From Curtobacterium sp. HSID17257 (GTDB taxonomy: Bacteria; Actinomycetota; Actinomycetes; Actinomycetales; Microbacteriaceae), in NCBI RefSeq assembly GCF_003989515.1, contig NZ_RBLU01000026.1:1-35488 (forward strand): a DNA stretch of 35,488 bases. Reading direction: 5' to 3'. The position numbers and the translations under genes are program-made. Each line of letters opens with the position of its first letter. Positions within the stretch are counted from its first letter, which is position 1. The notes beneath the pieces are model-generated. The model did not search any database and had not been told where the DNA came from. It saw only the letters and a list, made by a program, of their open reading frames with translations. Below are positions 1 through 5,925 of this stretch, in pieces.

Positions 1-804
1 TCGACCGCGGCCCGAGCGACGACCGAGCACGTCGACGCCCGGATCACCCGCGTCGTCCGCCGCAGCGCTCCGGAGGCCGCGGCAGCACGCCCCGCCCGCC
101 CGAGCCGCACGCGCCGTGCCAGCCGGATCACCCTCACCAGCGCCGCAGCCGCGCTCGCGATGTTCGCCGCGTCCGCGATGCCCGCGCACGCCAGTGCCGG
201 GACGTCGGTCGCGACCTCGACACTGGCGCCGCAGGTCCGGACGCAGGACTACGCCGTCACCCAGGCGGTCACGGCGAGCAACCTCGACCGCGACGACTTC
301 ACGGTCGGCGGCGGGCAGCAGGTCGTCGTCGCCGGCGACGGCAGTGCCGCGGGCGCGGTGTCGTACGGCGGCGAGGTCCGTTCGCCCTTCCCCGGCCCGG
401 TGCGCATGAGCTCGGGCTTCGGCTACCGCTCCGCCCCGTGCGCCGCGTGCTCCTCGCTGCACCAGGGTCTCGACTTCAACCCGGGCATGGGGGCGCCGAT
501 CGGTGCCGTCGCCGCGGGCAAGGTCCGGGTCTCCGGCACCTACTTCTCGTACGGCACCGCGGTGATCATCGACCACGTGATCGACGGCCGTCGCGTCTCG
601 ACGCTCTACGGGCACATGATCCCCGGCTCCTCGCCACTGCGTGCCGGTGACACGGTCGCCGCCGGGCAGTTCATCGGCAGTGTCGGCTCCTCCGGCGTCT
701 CGACGGGCGCGCACCTGCACCTCGAGGTCCTCATGGACGGCGTCACACCGATCGACCCCGAGGCGTGGCTCGAAGCGCGCATCGGCCGTTCGCTCACCAC
801 CTGA
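1..804 (+). CDS. M23 family metallopeptidase, 5' end outside window
   Basis: Zn-dependent peptidoglycan endopeptidase fold (LytM/M23), exported and acting on cell-wall cross-links. The reading frame is open from base 1, so the true start lies upstream and at least 267 residues are encoded. Seen: an Arg-rich segment, then a hydrophobic stretch ending in an Ala-x-Ala type site (about 130-195), which looks like a signal or anchor; then the M23 domain (about 380-790) with HQGLDFNPG (His 460-462, Asp 472-474), a YGH motif near 608-615 and HLHLE (His 712-714 and 718-720), which are the metal and catalytic residues of the family. An internal Met at 160 would cut off the Arg-rich part and is an unlikely start. 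The Cys pair in the CAAC motif before the first His could form a disulfide. Confidence in the family is high; the exact substrate bond is unknown. Confidence 0.9.
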   Translation, partial: STAARATTEHVDARITRVVRRSAPEAAAARPARPSRTRRASRITLTSAAAALAMFAASAMPAHASAGTSVATSTLAPQVRTQDYAVTQAVTASNLDRDDFTVGGGQQVVVAGDGSAAGAVSYGGEVRSPFPGPVRMSSGFGYRSAPCAACSSLHQGLDFNPGMGAPIGAVAAGKVRVSGTYFSYGTAVIIDHVIDGRRVSTLYGHMIPGSSPLRAGDTVAAGQFIGSVGSSGVSTGAHLHLEVLMDGVTPIDPEAWLEARIGRSLTT

Positions 805-825
805 CCCGGACCCGGACCCGGACCC
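803..825 (+). repeat. GACCCG tandem repeat over the stop codon
   Basis: Three full copies of the 6-mer GACCCG plus a partial copy, beginning inside the TGA stop (802-804) of the M23 gene. It may be slippage-prone. No function is evident. Confidence 0.7.
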
Positions 826-940
826 ACAGCACTCGCGCAGCACGGGTGCGGCGACGTCCCAGCGGACCTGTGCAGGATCACAGCATGGACGATCACCACA
901 GACCGCCCGCCCGTCGCCGACCCTCGGCGGTGTCCCGCTG

Positions 941-2257
941 ATGGACGCCGACACCTGGATCGCCTTCGGGCTCGTCATCCTCTTCGTGCTCGTCGGCGGT
1001 GTCTTCGCCGCCGCGGAGATCGCCCTCGTCTCGCTCCGGGAGTCCCAGCTGCAGCAGCTCGAGCGACGCGGGTCCCGCGGGGCCCGGGTCGCCGCCCTCG
1101 GCCGTGACCCGAACCGCTTCCTGTCCGCCGTGCAGATCGGCGTGACCGTCGCCGGGTTCTTCTCGGCCGCGTACGGTGCGTCGTCGATCGCCCCGGACGT
1201 CGCGCCGCTGCTGTTCGGCCTCGGACTCGACCAGGGCGCGGCGGAGGCCCTCGCGCTGGTCCTGATGACGCTGGTCATCGCCTACCTGTCGCTCGTGTTC
1301 GGCGAGCTCGTGCCGAAGCGACTCGCCCTGCAACGCGCCGAGGGCTTCTCGATGGCCGTCGCGCCGACGCTCGACCGCTTCGCGACCCTGATGCGCCCGG
1401 TGATCTGGGTGCTGTCGAAGACCACGAACGGCGTGGTCCGACTGCTCGGGGGCGACCCGGACGCCCGCAGCGAGTCGATGAGCACCGAGGAGCTCCGCGG
1501 CCTCGTCGAGGACCACGACGCGATCGACGCGCAGGGCCGCCGCATCGCCCGGAGCGCGCTCGACGCCGGCGACCGGATCCTCCGCGAGTCGATGCGCCCC
1601 TGGTACGACGTCTCGACGATCGACGCCTCGCTCAGCATCGCCGACGCCACCGACCACGCCATCGAGGTCGGCCACACCCGCTACCTGGTCACCGAGGGCT
1701 CCCGCGACGACGTCACGGGCTTCGTGCACCTCCGCGACCTGCTCCGACCGACCGACCCGACGGCGCCCGTCTCGACGCTCGTGCGTCCGGTGCTCGCGCT
1801 GCCGGAGACGAAGTCGCTGTCGAGTGCGATCGCGGACATGCGCACCGAGGGGCACCAGATAGCGCTCGTGGTGGACGAGTACGGCGGCAGCGCGGGCATG
1901 GTGACGCTCGAGGCGCTGCTCGAGGACCTCGTCGGCCGTATCCGCGACGAGTACGATCCACCGGCAGCCGAGTCCGACGGCATCGACGGTGCGACCGTGC
2001 TCGAGGACCTCGCGGCCGACGGCGGCCCCCAGCTGCCGGACGGCGACTACGAGACCGTCGGTGGACTCGTGCAGGTGCACCTCGACCGGGTCCCGCAGGT
2101 CGGCGATGTGGTCGACGCCGGCGAGCACCGCCTCGAGGTCACCGAGATGGACGGGCACCGCGTGGCGCGCGTGCGGGTCACGTCGCGTGCCGCGGACGCC
2201 GCCGAGGCGGCACCGACAACCGCCGAGCCGGTGCACGCGGTCCCGCCCGTCGCCTAG
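941..2257 (+). CDS. CNNM/CorC-HlyC family protein (DUF21 + CBS pair)
   Basis: Membrane protein of the CNNM/CorC family, linked in bacteria to Mg2+ (and Co2+) efflux or resistance; older records call it hemolysin-related. Predicted 438 residues. Seen in order: an N-terminal DUF21 membrane domain (about residues 1-190) with hydrophobic segments at 5-27, about 65-85 and 100-125 and the typical FGELVPKR motif; a tandem CBS region (about 205-330) with VVDEYGGSAGMVTLEALLEDLVG near its end; and a C-terminal CorC_HlyC domain (about 345-420) with DYETVGGLV. The start ATG at 941 has no clear Shine-Dalgarno. Earlier in-frame ATG codons would add sequence antisense-like to the M23 tail and are unlikely. 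It is followed directly by a strong hairpin terminator. Transport direction cannot be read from sequence. Confidence 0.9.
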   Translation: MDADTWIAFGLVILFVLVGGVFAAAEIALVSLRESQLQQLERRGSRGARVAALGRDPNRFLSAVQIGVTVAGFFSAAYGASSIAPDVAPLLFGLGLDQGAAEALALVLMTLVIAYLSLVFGELVPKRLALQRAEGFSMAVAPTLDRFATLMRPVIWVLSKTTNGVVRLLGGDPDARSESMSTEELRGLVEDHDAIDAQGRRIARSALDAGDRILRESMRPWYDVSTIDASLSIADATDHAIEVGHTRYLVTEGSRDDVTGFVHLRDLLRPTDPTAPVSTLVRPVLALPETKSLSSAIADMRTEGHQIALVVDEYGGSAGMVTLEALLEDLVGRIRDEYDPPAAESDGIDGATVLEDLAADGGPQLPDGDYETVGGLVQVHLDRVPQVGDVVDAGEHRLEVTEMDGHRVARVRVTSRAADAAEAAPTTAEPVHAVPPVA

Positions 2258-2268
2258 CCAGGCCGCAC

Positions 2269-2312
2269 CGGACGGGAGGCGCGGTGCCGACGCGCACCGC
2301 GCCTCCCGTCCG
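2269..2312 (+). terminator. Hairpin terminator, GCGC sub-type
   Basis: 19-bp perfect stem (2269-2287 with 2294-2312), loop CGACGC, right after the CNNM/CorC gene. It is a member of the window-wide palindrome family whose stem begins GACGGGAGGC. There is no T-tract, as is common in GC-rich actinobacteria. Confidence 0.8.
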
Positions 2313-2356
2313 TCACGGGTACCGCCGGTGCCTGTCGTCGCGACGGTCCCGCCACG

Positions 2357-2362
2357 TACGCT
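2357..2362 (+). promoter_or_regulatory. -10 box of leaderless XRE regulator gene
   Basis: TACGCT followed by 6 nt and the ATG at 2369. This spacing puts the transcription start on the start codon. Confidence 0.6.
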
Positions 2363-2368
2363 CGTCAC

Positions 2369-3274
2369 ATGGGTATCGACGTGCGCAACGAGATCCGTGA
2401 CTTCCTGTCCTCGCGACGGGCACGGCTCACCCCCGACGAGGTCGGGATGCCGTCGTTCGGCGGCGGCGTCCGACGGGTGCCGGGCCTTCGGCGGCACGAG
2501 GTCGCGATGCTCGCCGGGGTGAGCGTCGACTACTACACGCGACTCGAACGCGGTTCGCTCAAGGGGGTGTCGGACAGCGTGCTCGAGGGCCTCGCGGGCG
2601 CGCTGCAGCTCGACGAGGACGAGCGGGTGCACCTGTTCGACCTCGCCCGCCTGGCCAACGCCGGCGTCAAGGTCATGCACCGGAACGTGCCGACGCGGGT
2701 CCGACCGGGCGTGCAGCGCCTGCTCGACGCGGTCACCGGCGCGCCCGCGTGGGTGCGGAACGAACGCGGCGACGTCGTCGCGACGAACGAGCTCGGCCGC
2801 GCGCTGTACGCACCGATGTTCGCGGGCCCGGGCCGTCCCGTGAACACGGCGCGGTTCACGTTCCTCGACCCTGCTGCGCGCGACTTCTTCCCGGACTGGG
2901 CCGCGACCGCGCGCGAGGCCGTCGCGGTCCTCCGTGCCGCCGCCGTCGCGAACCCCTGCGAGCCCGGTCTCGTAACGCTCGTCGGCGAGCTCTCCACGCG
3001 GAGCGAGGAGTTCCGCGGCTGGTGGGCCGCGCACGACGTCCGGGTGCACCGGCGGGGCGGCAAGCGCATCGCGCACCCGATCGTCGGCGAGCTGCAGCTG
3101 GACTTCGAGGCGCTCGAGCTCGTCGCCGACCCGGGGCTGACGATGTTCACGTACTCGGCGGAGCCGGGCAGCGAGTCGGAGCGGTCGCTCGCGCTGCTCG
3201 GCACCTGGGCCGCGACGGAGCGGTCCGAGCGGCTCGCCGCCGTGCGCGCGGGCGACGCCGAGCAGGACGACTGA
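2369..3274 (+). CDS. XRE-family regulator with MmyB-like ligand domain
   Basis: Transcription factor, 301 residues. Seen: N-terminal helix-turn-helix (about 10-75) with the family pattern VPGLRRHEVAMLAGVSVDYYTRLERG, then an MmyB/MLTR-type C-terminal domain (about 105-270), a PAS-like fold that in characterised members binds a small or fatty ligand. Motifs such as PAWVRNERGDVVATNELGRALY, the ARFTFLDP segment, and the WAAHDVRVHRRGGKRIAHP stretch are typical. These regulators usually control a neighbouring oxidoreductase, but none is next door here, so the target is unknown. It is probably leaderless (TACGCT box 6 nt before ATG). The stop codon sits in an 8-bp tandem duplication (3271-3286). Confidence 0.9.
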   Translation: MGIDVRNEIRDFLSSRRARLTPDEVGMPSFGGGVRRVPGLRRHEVAMLAGVSVDYYTRLERGSLKGVSDSVLEGLAGALQLDEDERVHLFDLARLANAGVKVMHRNVPTRVRPGVQRLLDAVTGAPAWVRNERGDVVATNELGRALYAPMFAGPGRPVNTARFTFLDPAARDFFPDWAATAREAVAVLRAAAVANPCEPGLVTLVGELSTRSEEFRGWWAAHDVRVHRRGGKRIAHPIVGELQLDFEALELVADPGLTMFTYSAEPGSESERSLALLGTWAATERSERLAAVRAGDAEQDD

Positions 3275-3286
3275 CCGGCTGACCGG
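3271..3286 (+). repeat. 8-bp tandem duplication across a stop codon
   Basis: CTGACCGG occurs twice in tandem (3271-3278, 3279-3286). The first copy contains the TGA stop of the XRE gene. Confidence 0.6.
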
Positions 3287-3312
3287 ACAACCGGACGACC
3301 GCCGTCGTCAGC

Positions 3313-3342
3313 GGTCGGGCGTCACGGGGTCGGGCGTCACGG
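3313..3342. repeat. 15-bp tandem duplication across a stop codon
   Basis: GGTCGGGCGTCACGG occurs twice in tandem (3313-3327, 3328-3342). The second copy contains the stop (3337-3339, minus strand) of the small membrane protein. Because 15 is divisible by three, a second in-frame stop follows 15 nt later. Confidence 0.75.
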
Positions 3343-3585
3343 AGCGGACGGTCCTGCGGGTCCGTCCGGGCGAGGGCTGCCGTCGGTCGGGTCGTCGCTG
3401 TCGAGCGTGTCCACGAGCGCGTCGACCCGGAGCCGGTCGATGCGCAGCTCCTTCTCGGCCGCGGTCAGCCGCAGCACGCGGATGGCGGCGAACACGAGCA
3501 CGATGAGCGCGATGACGAGCACGAGCAGCAGCAGCACGACCGCCAGGTAGACGATGCTGACGACGGCGAATCCCCCGGAGACCAT
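3337..3585 (-). CDS. Small single-span membrane protein, unknown function
   Basis: 82 residues. Seen: a short N-terminus, one long hydrophobic helix (about residues 6-36, rich in Val/Leu/Ile), a basic and acidic helical stretch (about 40-65, AAEKELRIDRLRVDALVDTL) that could be cytoplasmic and amphipathic, and a Pro/Asp-rich tail. I do not recognise a named family; it resembles small membrane-anchored helical proteins common in Microbacteriaceae. The ATG at 3585 is preceded by TAGCGT with a 6-nt gap, so the mRNA is probably leaderless. It is divergent from the methyltransferase-like gene, with only 38 bp between the two starts, so the two leaderless promoters lie back to back. Confidence 0.65.
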   Translation of the reverse strand: MVSGGFAVVSIVYLAVVLLLLVLVIALIVLVFAAIRVLRLTAAEKELRIDRLRVDALVDTLDSDDPTDGSPRPDGPAGPSAP

Positions 3586-3591
3586 GCGACG

Positions 3592-3597
3592 ACGCTA
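3592..3597 (-). promoter_or_regulatory. -10 box of leaderless small membrane protein gene
   Basis: TAGCGT on the minus strand, 6 nt before the ATG at 3585. Confidence 0.55.
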
Positions 3598-3611
3598 GCA
3601 GGGTGCGTTCG

Positions 3612-3617
3612 TAGGGT
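3612..3617 (+). promoter_or_regulatory. -10 box of leaderless methyltransferase-like gene
   Basis: TAGGGT, 6 nt before the ATG at 3624. It lies 14 bp from the opposing -10 box at 3592-3597, so the two promoters may exclude each other. Confidence 0.6.
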
Positions 3618-3623
3618 GGGGCG

Positions 3624-4271
3624 ATGACGAGGATGCCGGCGGACGACGACACTGCGGCGCTGCTGCGGCGACACCGCCGCCCGGAGCCCTCGTTCGTCCG
3701 CGCGGTCGCGACGGCCCTCGGCGGTGCCCGCACCGTGCGCGAGGTCCGACCGGGACCGGTCTCGTACGTCCCCGCGGACCGCGATGTCGTCGCCGCCGGG
3801 GATGCCGACGCCACGCTGCTGACCTTCCCGACCATGGACGCACTCACCGCGCTCGCCCTCCCCGCCGGTGGTCGTGTCGTCGTGCTCGCGCGCGACCCGG
3901 ACCGCCTCCGCGCCGGATGGCTCGCCGAGTACGCGTCCGCGGTGGTCGCCGCCGAGGCGGACACGCTGCCGACGATCGACCGACTGGCGACGCTCGTCGG
4001 GCCGTCCGTCGAGGTCGCGCGCCTGCCGGTGCCGTTCACCTGCGTGGACGGCTTCGGCGAGAGCTACTACGCGCGACCCGAACGGCTCCTCGACGCCGAG
4101 GTCCGCGCCGCCGACCCGGCGTGGGGCCTGGTCGACGACCTCACCGCCCGCCGATCGGTCGCCGCCCTGCGGAACGCGCTCGCGTCGGGCGAGTGGGACA
4201 GCCGGTACGGGGCGCTCCGCCGTCGGCCGACGCTCGACGGGTCGGTCGTCCTGCTGCGGCCCGCTCCGTGA
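3624..4271 (+). CDS. Degenerate class I methyltransferase-like protein
   Basis: 215 residues. The C-terminal half (about 83-213) matches the later part of a class I SAM-dependent methyltransferase family: GRVVVLARDPDRL, WLAEYASAVVAAEADTLPTI, the CVDGFGESYYARPERLLDAEVRAADPAWGLV block, and ASGEWDSRYGALR near the end. The N-terminal part keeps the lead-in LGGARTVREV, but where active relatives carry the glycine-rich SAM motif (pattern like VLNVGAGAGSYEP), this protein reads VREVRPGPVSYVP (38-50): the GxGxG glycines are gone. About 40 residues expected between this motif and the GRVVVL strand also appear missing, and the protein is short for the family. So it looks like a methyltransferase relative that no longer binds SAM in the usual way, kept as an open frame with a good leaderless start. 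Family assignment is from memory of the pattern. Confidence 0.6.
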   Translation: MTRMPADDDTAALLRRHRRPEPSFVRAVATALGGARTVREVRPGPVSYVPADRDVVAAGDADATLLTFPTMDALTALALPAGGRVVVLARDPDRLRAGWLAEYASAVVAAEADTLPTIDRLATLVGPSVEVARLPVPFTCVDGFGESYYARPERLLDAEVRAADPAWGLVDDLTARRSVAALRNALASGEWDSRYGALRRRPTLDGSVVLLRPAP

Positions 4272-4312
4272 CCGGGTCGTCGGCGCGACACGCCCGGCTT
4301 GACACACCGTCG

Positions 4313-4318
4313 TAGGCT
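4313..4318 (+). promoter_or_regulatory. -10 box upstream of FBP leader
   Basis: TAGGCT, 6 nt before a GTG at 4325. The spacing equals that of the leaderless genes here, so transcription of the FBP leader probably starts at 4325. Confidence 0.5.
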
Positions 4319-4324
4319 GGGACC

Positions 4325-4375
4325 GTGAGTCAGCAGGAGGTGGTCGGCGCGCAGAGCGCCGGCATCAGGGCGTGA
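4325..4375 (+). CDS. Candidate 16-residue leader peptide upstream of FBP gene
   Basis: GTG-started small ORF encoding VSQQEVVGAQSAGIRA, placed exactly where a leaderless transcript from the TAGGCT box would begin. It lies 106 nt before the FBP start, in a region rich in hairpins: GGCGC-GCAGA-GCGCC inside the ORF and GTGCC-GCTC-GGCAC just after it. The segment GGTGGTC (4339-4345) can pair with GACCACC (4421-4427) or, less perfectly, with GACCACACC directly before the FBP start. This is the kind of layout used in translational attenuation. Translation is unproven; the ORF could be incidental. Confidence 0.35.
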   Translation: MSQQEVVGAQSAGIRA

Positions 4376-4481
4376 CGCCCCCGGCTGTGCCGCTCGGCAC
4401 GGCCGCGTCCGTCGAACCCTGACCACCCCTCCGCCCGAGCGGCGCGCATCCGCGCCCGGGCCCGTCGAGAGCGACCACACC

Positions 4482-4964
4482 GTGCTGCCCATCAGCGAGA
4501 AGACCATCCGTTCGTCCTTCGTCAACGCCTCCCGCAAGGAGGTCACCGACCTGACCCTGCCGACCGACCTCGAGACGCTGGACTGGGAGTCGCTCGACTT
4601 CCTCGGCTGGCGCGACCCGAAGACCGCGCGCCGTGCGTACGCCGTCGTCCCCACGCTCGAGGGCGACCTCGTCGGCATCCTGTTCCGGCAGGCCGAGGCG
4701 TCGCCGCGTGCACGGGCGCAGTGCTCGTGGTGCCAGGACGTCAAGCTGCCCAACGACGTCGTCTTCTACGCCGCCAAGCGCTCGGGGAAGGCCGGTCGGA
4801 ACGGAAACACCGTCGGCACGCTCGTGTGCCAGGACTTCCAGTGCTCCCGGAACGTCCGGCGCCCGGTACCCCCGGCGTACGAGGGCTACGACGTCGAGTC
4901 CGCCAGGGTCCGTCGGATCGAGGACCTGCAGCTGCGCGTGGCCTCGTTCGCCGCCGAGCTCTGA
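4482..4964 (+). CDS. FBP domain protein (FusB-like, EF-G-binding)
   Basis: 160 residues, GTG start. FBP-domain proteins are distant relatives of staphylococcal FusB/FusC, which bind elongation factor G and help it leave the ribosome, giving fusidic acid resistance. Seen: an N-terminal helical part (1-45), an alpha/beta segment with RRAYAVVPTLEGDLVGILFR (about 50-69), and a four-Cys zinc site made of CSWC (Cys81, Cys84) and CQDFQC (Cys116, Cys121), the treble-clef finger of the family. The role in a soil or plant actinobacterium is probably ribosome recycling or antibiotic tolerance (inference). Regulation may involve the 157-nt structured leader (4325-4481); no strong Shine-Dalgarno is seen before the GTG. 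The stop lies in a 16-bp tandem duplication. Confidence 0.8.
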   Translation: MLPISEKTIRSSFVNASRKEVTDLTLPTDLETLDWESLDFLGWRDPKTARRAYAVVPTLEGDLVGILFRQAEASPRARAQCSWCQDVKLPNDVVFYAAKRSGKAGRNGNTVGTLVCQDFQCSRNVRRPVPPAYEGYDVESARVRRIEDLQLRVASFAAEL

Positions 4965-4987
4965 CATCGACGAGCTCTGACATCGAC
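4956..4987 (+). repeat. 16-bp tandem duplication across a stop codon
   Basis: GAGCTCTGACATCGAC occurs twice in tandem (4956-4971, 4972-4987), followed by GAGC. The first copy holds the FBP stop TGA (4962-4964). The core CTGACATCGACG also follows the stop of the RES toxin gene at 23819. Confidence 0.8.
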
Positions 4988-4999
4988 GAGCCCGCGAAA

Positions 5000-5057
5000 C
5001 GCAACCACGGCGGATGCCCGCATCGCTGTACCGCTGCGAGCATCCGCCGACGTTGCG
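5000..5057 (+). terminator. Long inverted repeat after FBP gene
   Basis: Two 18-nt arms (5000-5017 and 5040-5057) pair with two mismatches, and a further CGCA/TGCG pairing lies inside the 22-nt loop. It sits between the FBP stop and the uraD-uraH promoter. Probably a factor-independent terminator of a different type from the GACGGGAGGC family. Confidence 0.6.
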
Positions 5058-5102
5058 TCCCGCGGAGGAGCTCCGGGAAACGCCGGCGTAACGCGGGGTC
5101 CC

Positions 5103-5108
5103 TAGGGT
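5103..5108 (+). promoter_or_regulatory. -10 box of leaderless urate-pathway gene
   Basis: TAGGGT, 7 nt before the GTG at 5116. This favours GTG 5116 over the in-frame GTG at 5107, which overlaps the box. Confidence 0.6.
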
Positions 5109-5115
5109 GTGGCGG

Positions 5116-5913
5116 GTGGACCTCCGCGACTTCGACTCCGCCCCCGCCGACGACGCCCGATGGACCGCCCTGCAGTGGGCGGCGGTGCCCGGCTGGGCCG
5201 ACACCCTGGTGGCCGCTCGACCGTTCCGCACCGTGCCGGCCCTGATCGCCGCGGCGACCGAGGCGGCGGCGGAGTGGACCGCGGCGGACCTCGACGCCGC
5301 CCTCGCCGAGCACCCCCGCATCGGTGAGCGCACCACCGAGGCGTCGTCGGCCAGGGAGCAGGGCGCGATGGCGACGGCAGCGGACGACGTCGCAGCGGCG
5401 ATCGCCCGCGGGAACGCCGCGTACGAGGACCGGTTCGGCCGGGTGTTCCTCGTGCGTGCCGCCGGTCGGACGCCAGAGGAACTCCTCGCCGAGCTCGAAC
5501 GGCGGCTCGCCGGTGACCCGGACGCCGAGGTCGCCGAGGCCACGGCCGCCCTGGCCGACATCGCCGTGCACCGGATCCGTGCAACCTTCGGCGTCCCGCA
5601 CCTGACCACGCACGTGCTCGACGCCCGCACCGGTACCCCGGCCGCGGGCGTCGCGCTGACGCTGCGCACCCCCGAGGGCCAGGTCCTGGCCACCGGGGCG
5701 ACCGATGCGGACGGTCGCGCCGGAATCGGGCCCGACGTGCTGCCGCGGGGCGACCTGGAGCTGCGGTTCGACACCGGCGCACACCACCGCGCCGCCGGGG
5801 TCCCGTCGTTCCACCCGTACGTCGTCGTGGCGTTCACGGTGACCGGGACCGAGCACCTGCACGTGCCGCTGCTGCTCAGCCCCTTCGCCCACAGCACCTA
5901 CCGCGGCAGCTGA
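5116..5913 (+). CDS. OHCU decarboxylase / 5-hydroxyisourate hydrolase fusion
   Basis: Bifunctional enzyme for the two steps after urate oxidase: hydrolysis of 5-hydroxyisourate, then decarboxylation of OHCU to S-allantoin. 265 residues. The N-terminal half (about 1-160) is UraD-like with the HPRIGER motif (66-72, catalytic His66) and a following helix AAYEDRFGRVFLVRAAGRTPEELL. The C-terminal half (162-265) is the transthyretin-like UraH/PucM domain with LTTHVLDARTGTPAAGV (His166), Arg184, FHPY (His233) and the terminal YRGS signature (262-265). The domain order matches plant TTL protein. No urate oxidase gene is in the window. The gene converges with a likely urate permease, 12 bp between stops. 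Start chosen from the leaderless -10 spacing. Confidence 0.92.
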   Translation: MDLRDFDSAPADDARWTALQWAAVPGWADTLVAARPFRTVPALIAAATEAAAEWTAADLDAALAEHPRIGERTTEASSAREQGAMATAADDVAAAIARGNAAYEDRFGRVFLVRAAGRTPEELLAELERRLAGDPDAEVAEATAALADIAVHRIRATFGVPHLTTHVLDARTGTPAAGVALTLRTPEGQVLATGATDADGRAGIGPDVLPRGDLELRFDTGAHHRAAGVPSFHPYVVVAFTVTGTEHLHVPLLLSPFAHSTYRGS

Positions 5914-5925
5914 CCGCGCGGCCCG

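Noticed and set aside
893..3076. 727-codon minus-strand open frame
   Set aside because: Shadow of the CNNM/CorC and XRE genes; no recognisable domain, low-complexity Arg/Asp/Val composition.
4299..4318. TTGACA as the -35 of the FBP promoter
   Set aside because: Only 8 bp separate it from TAGGCT, far short of 16-19 bp, and no other -10 fits its spacing.
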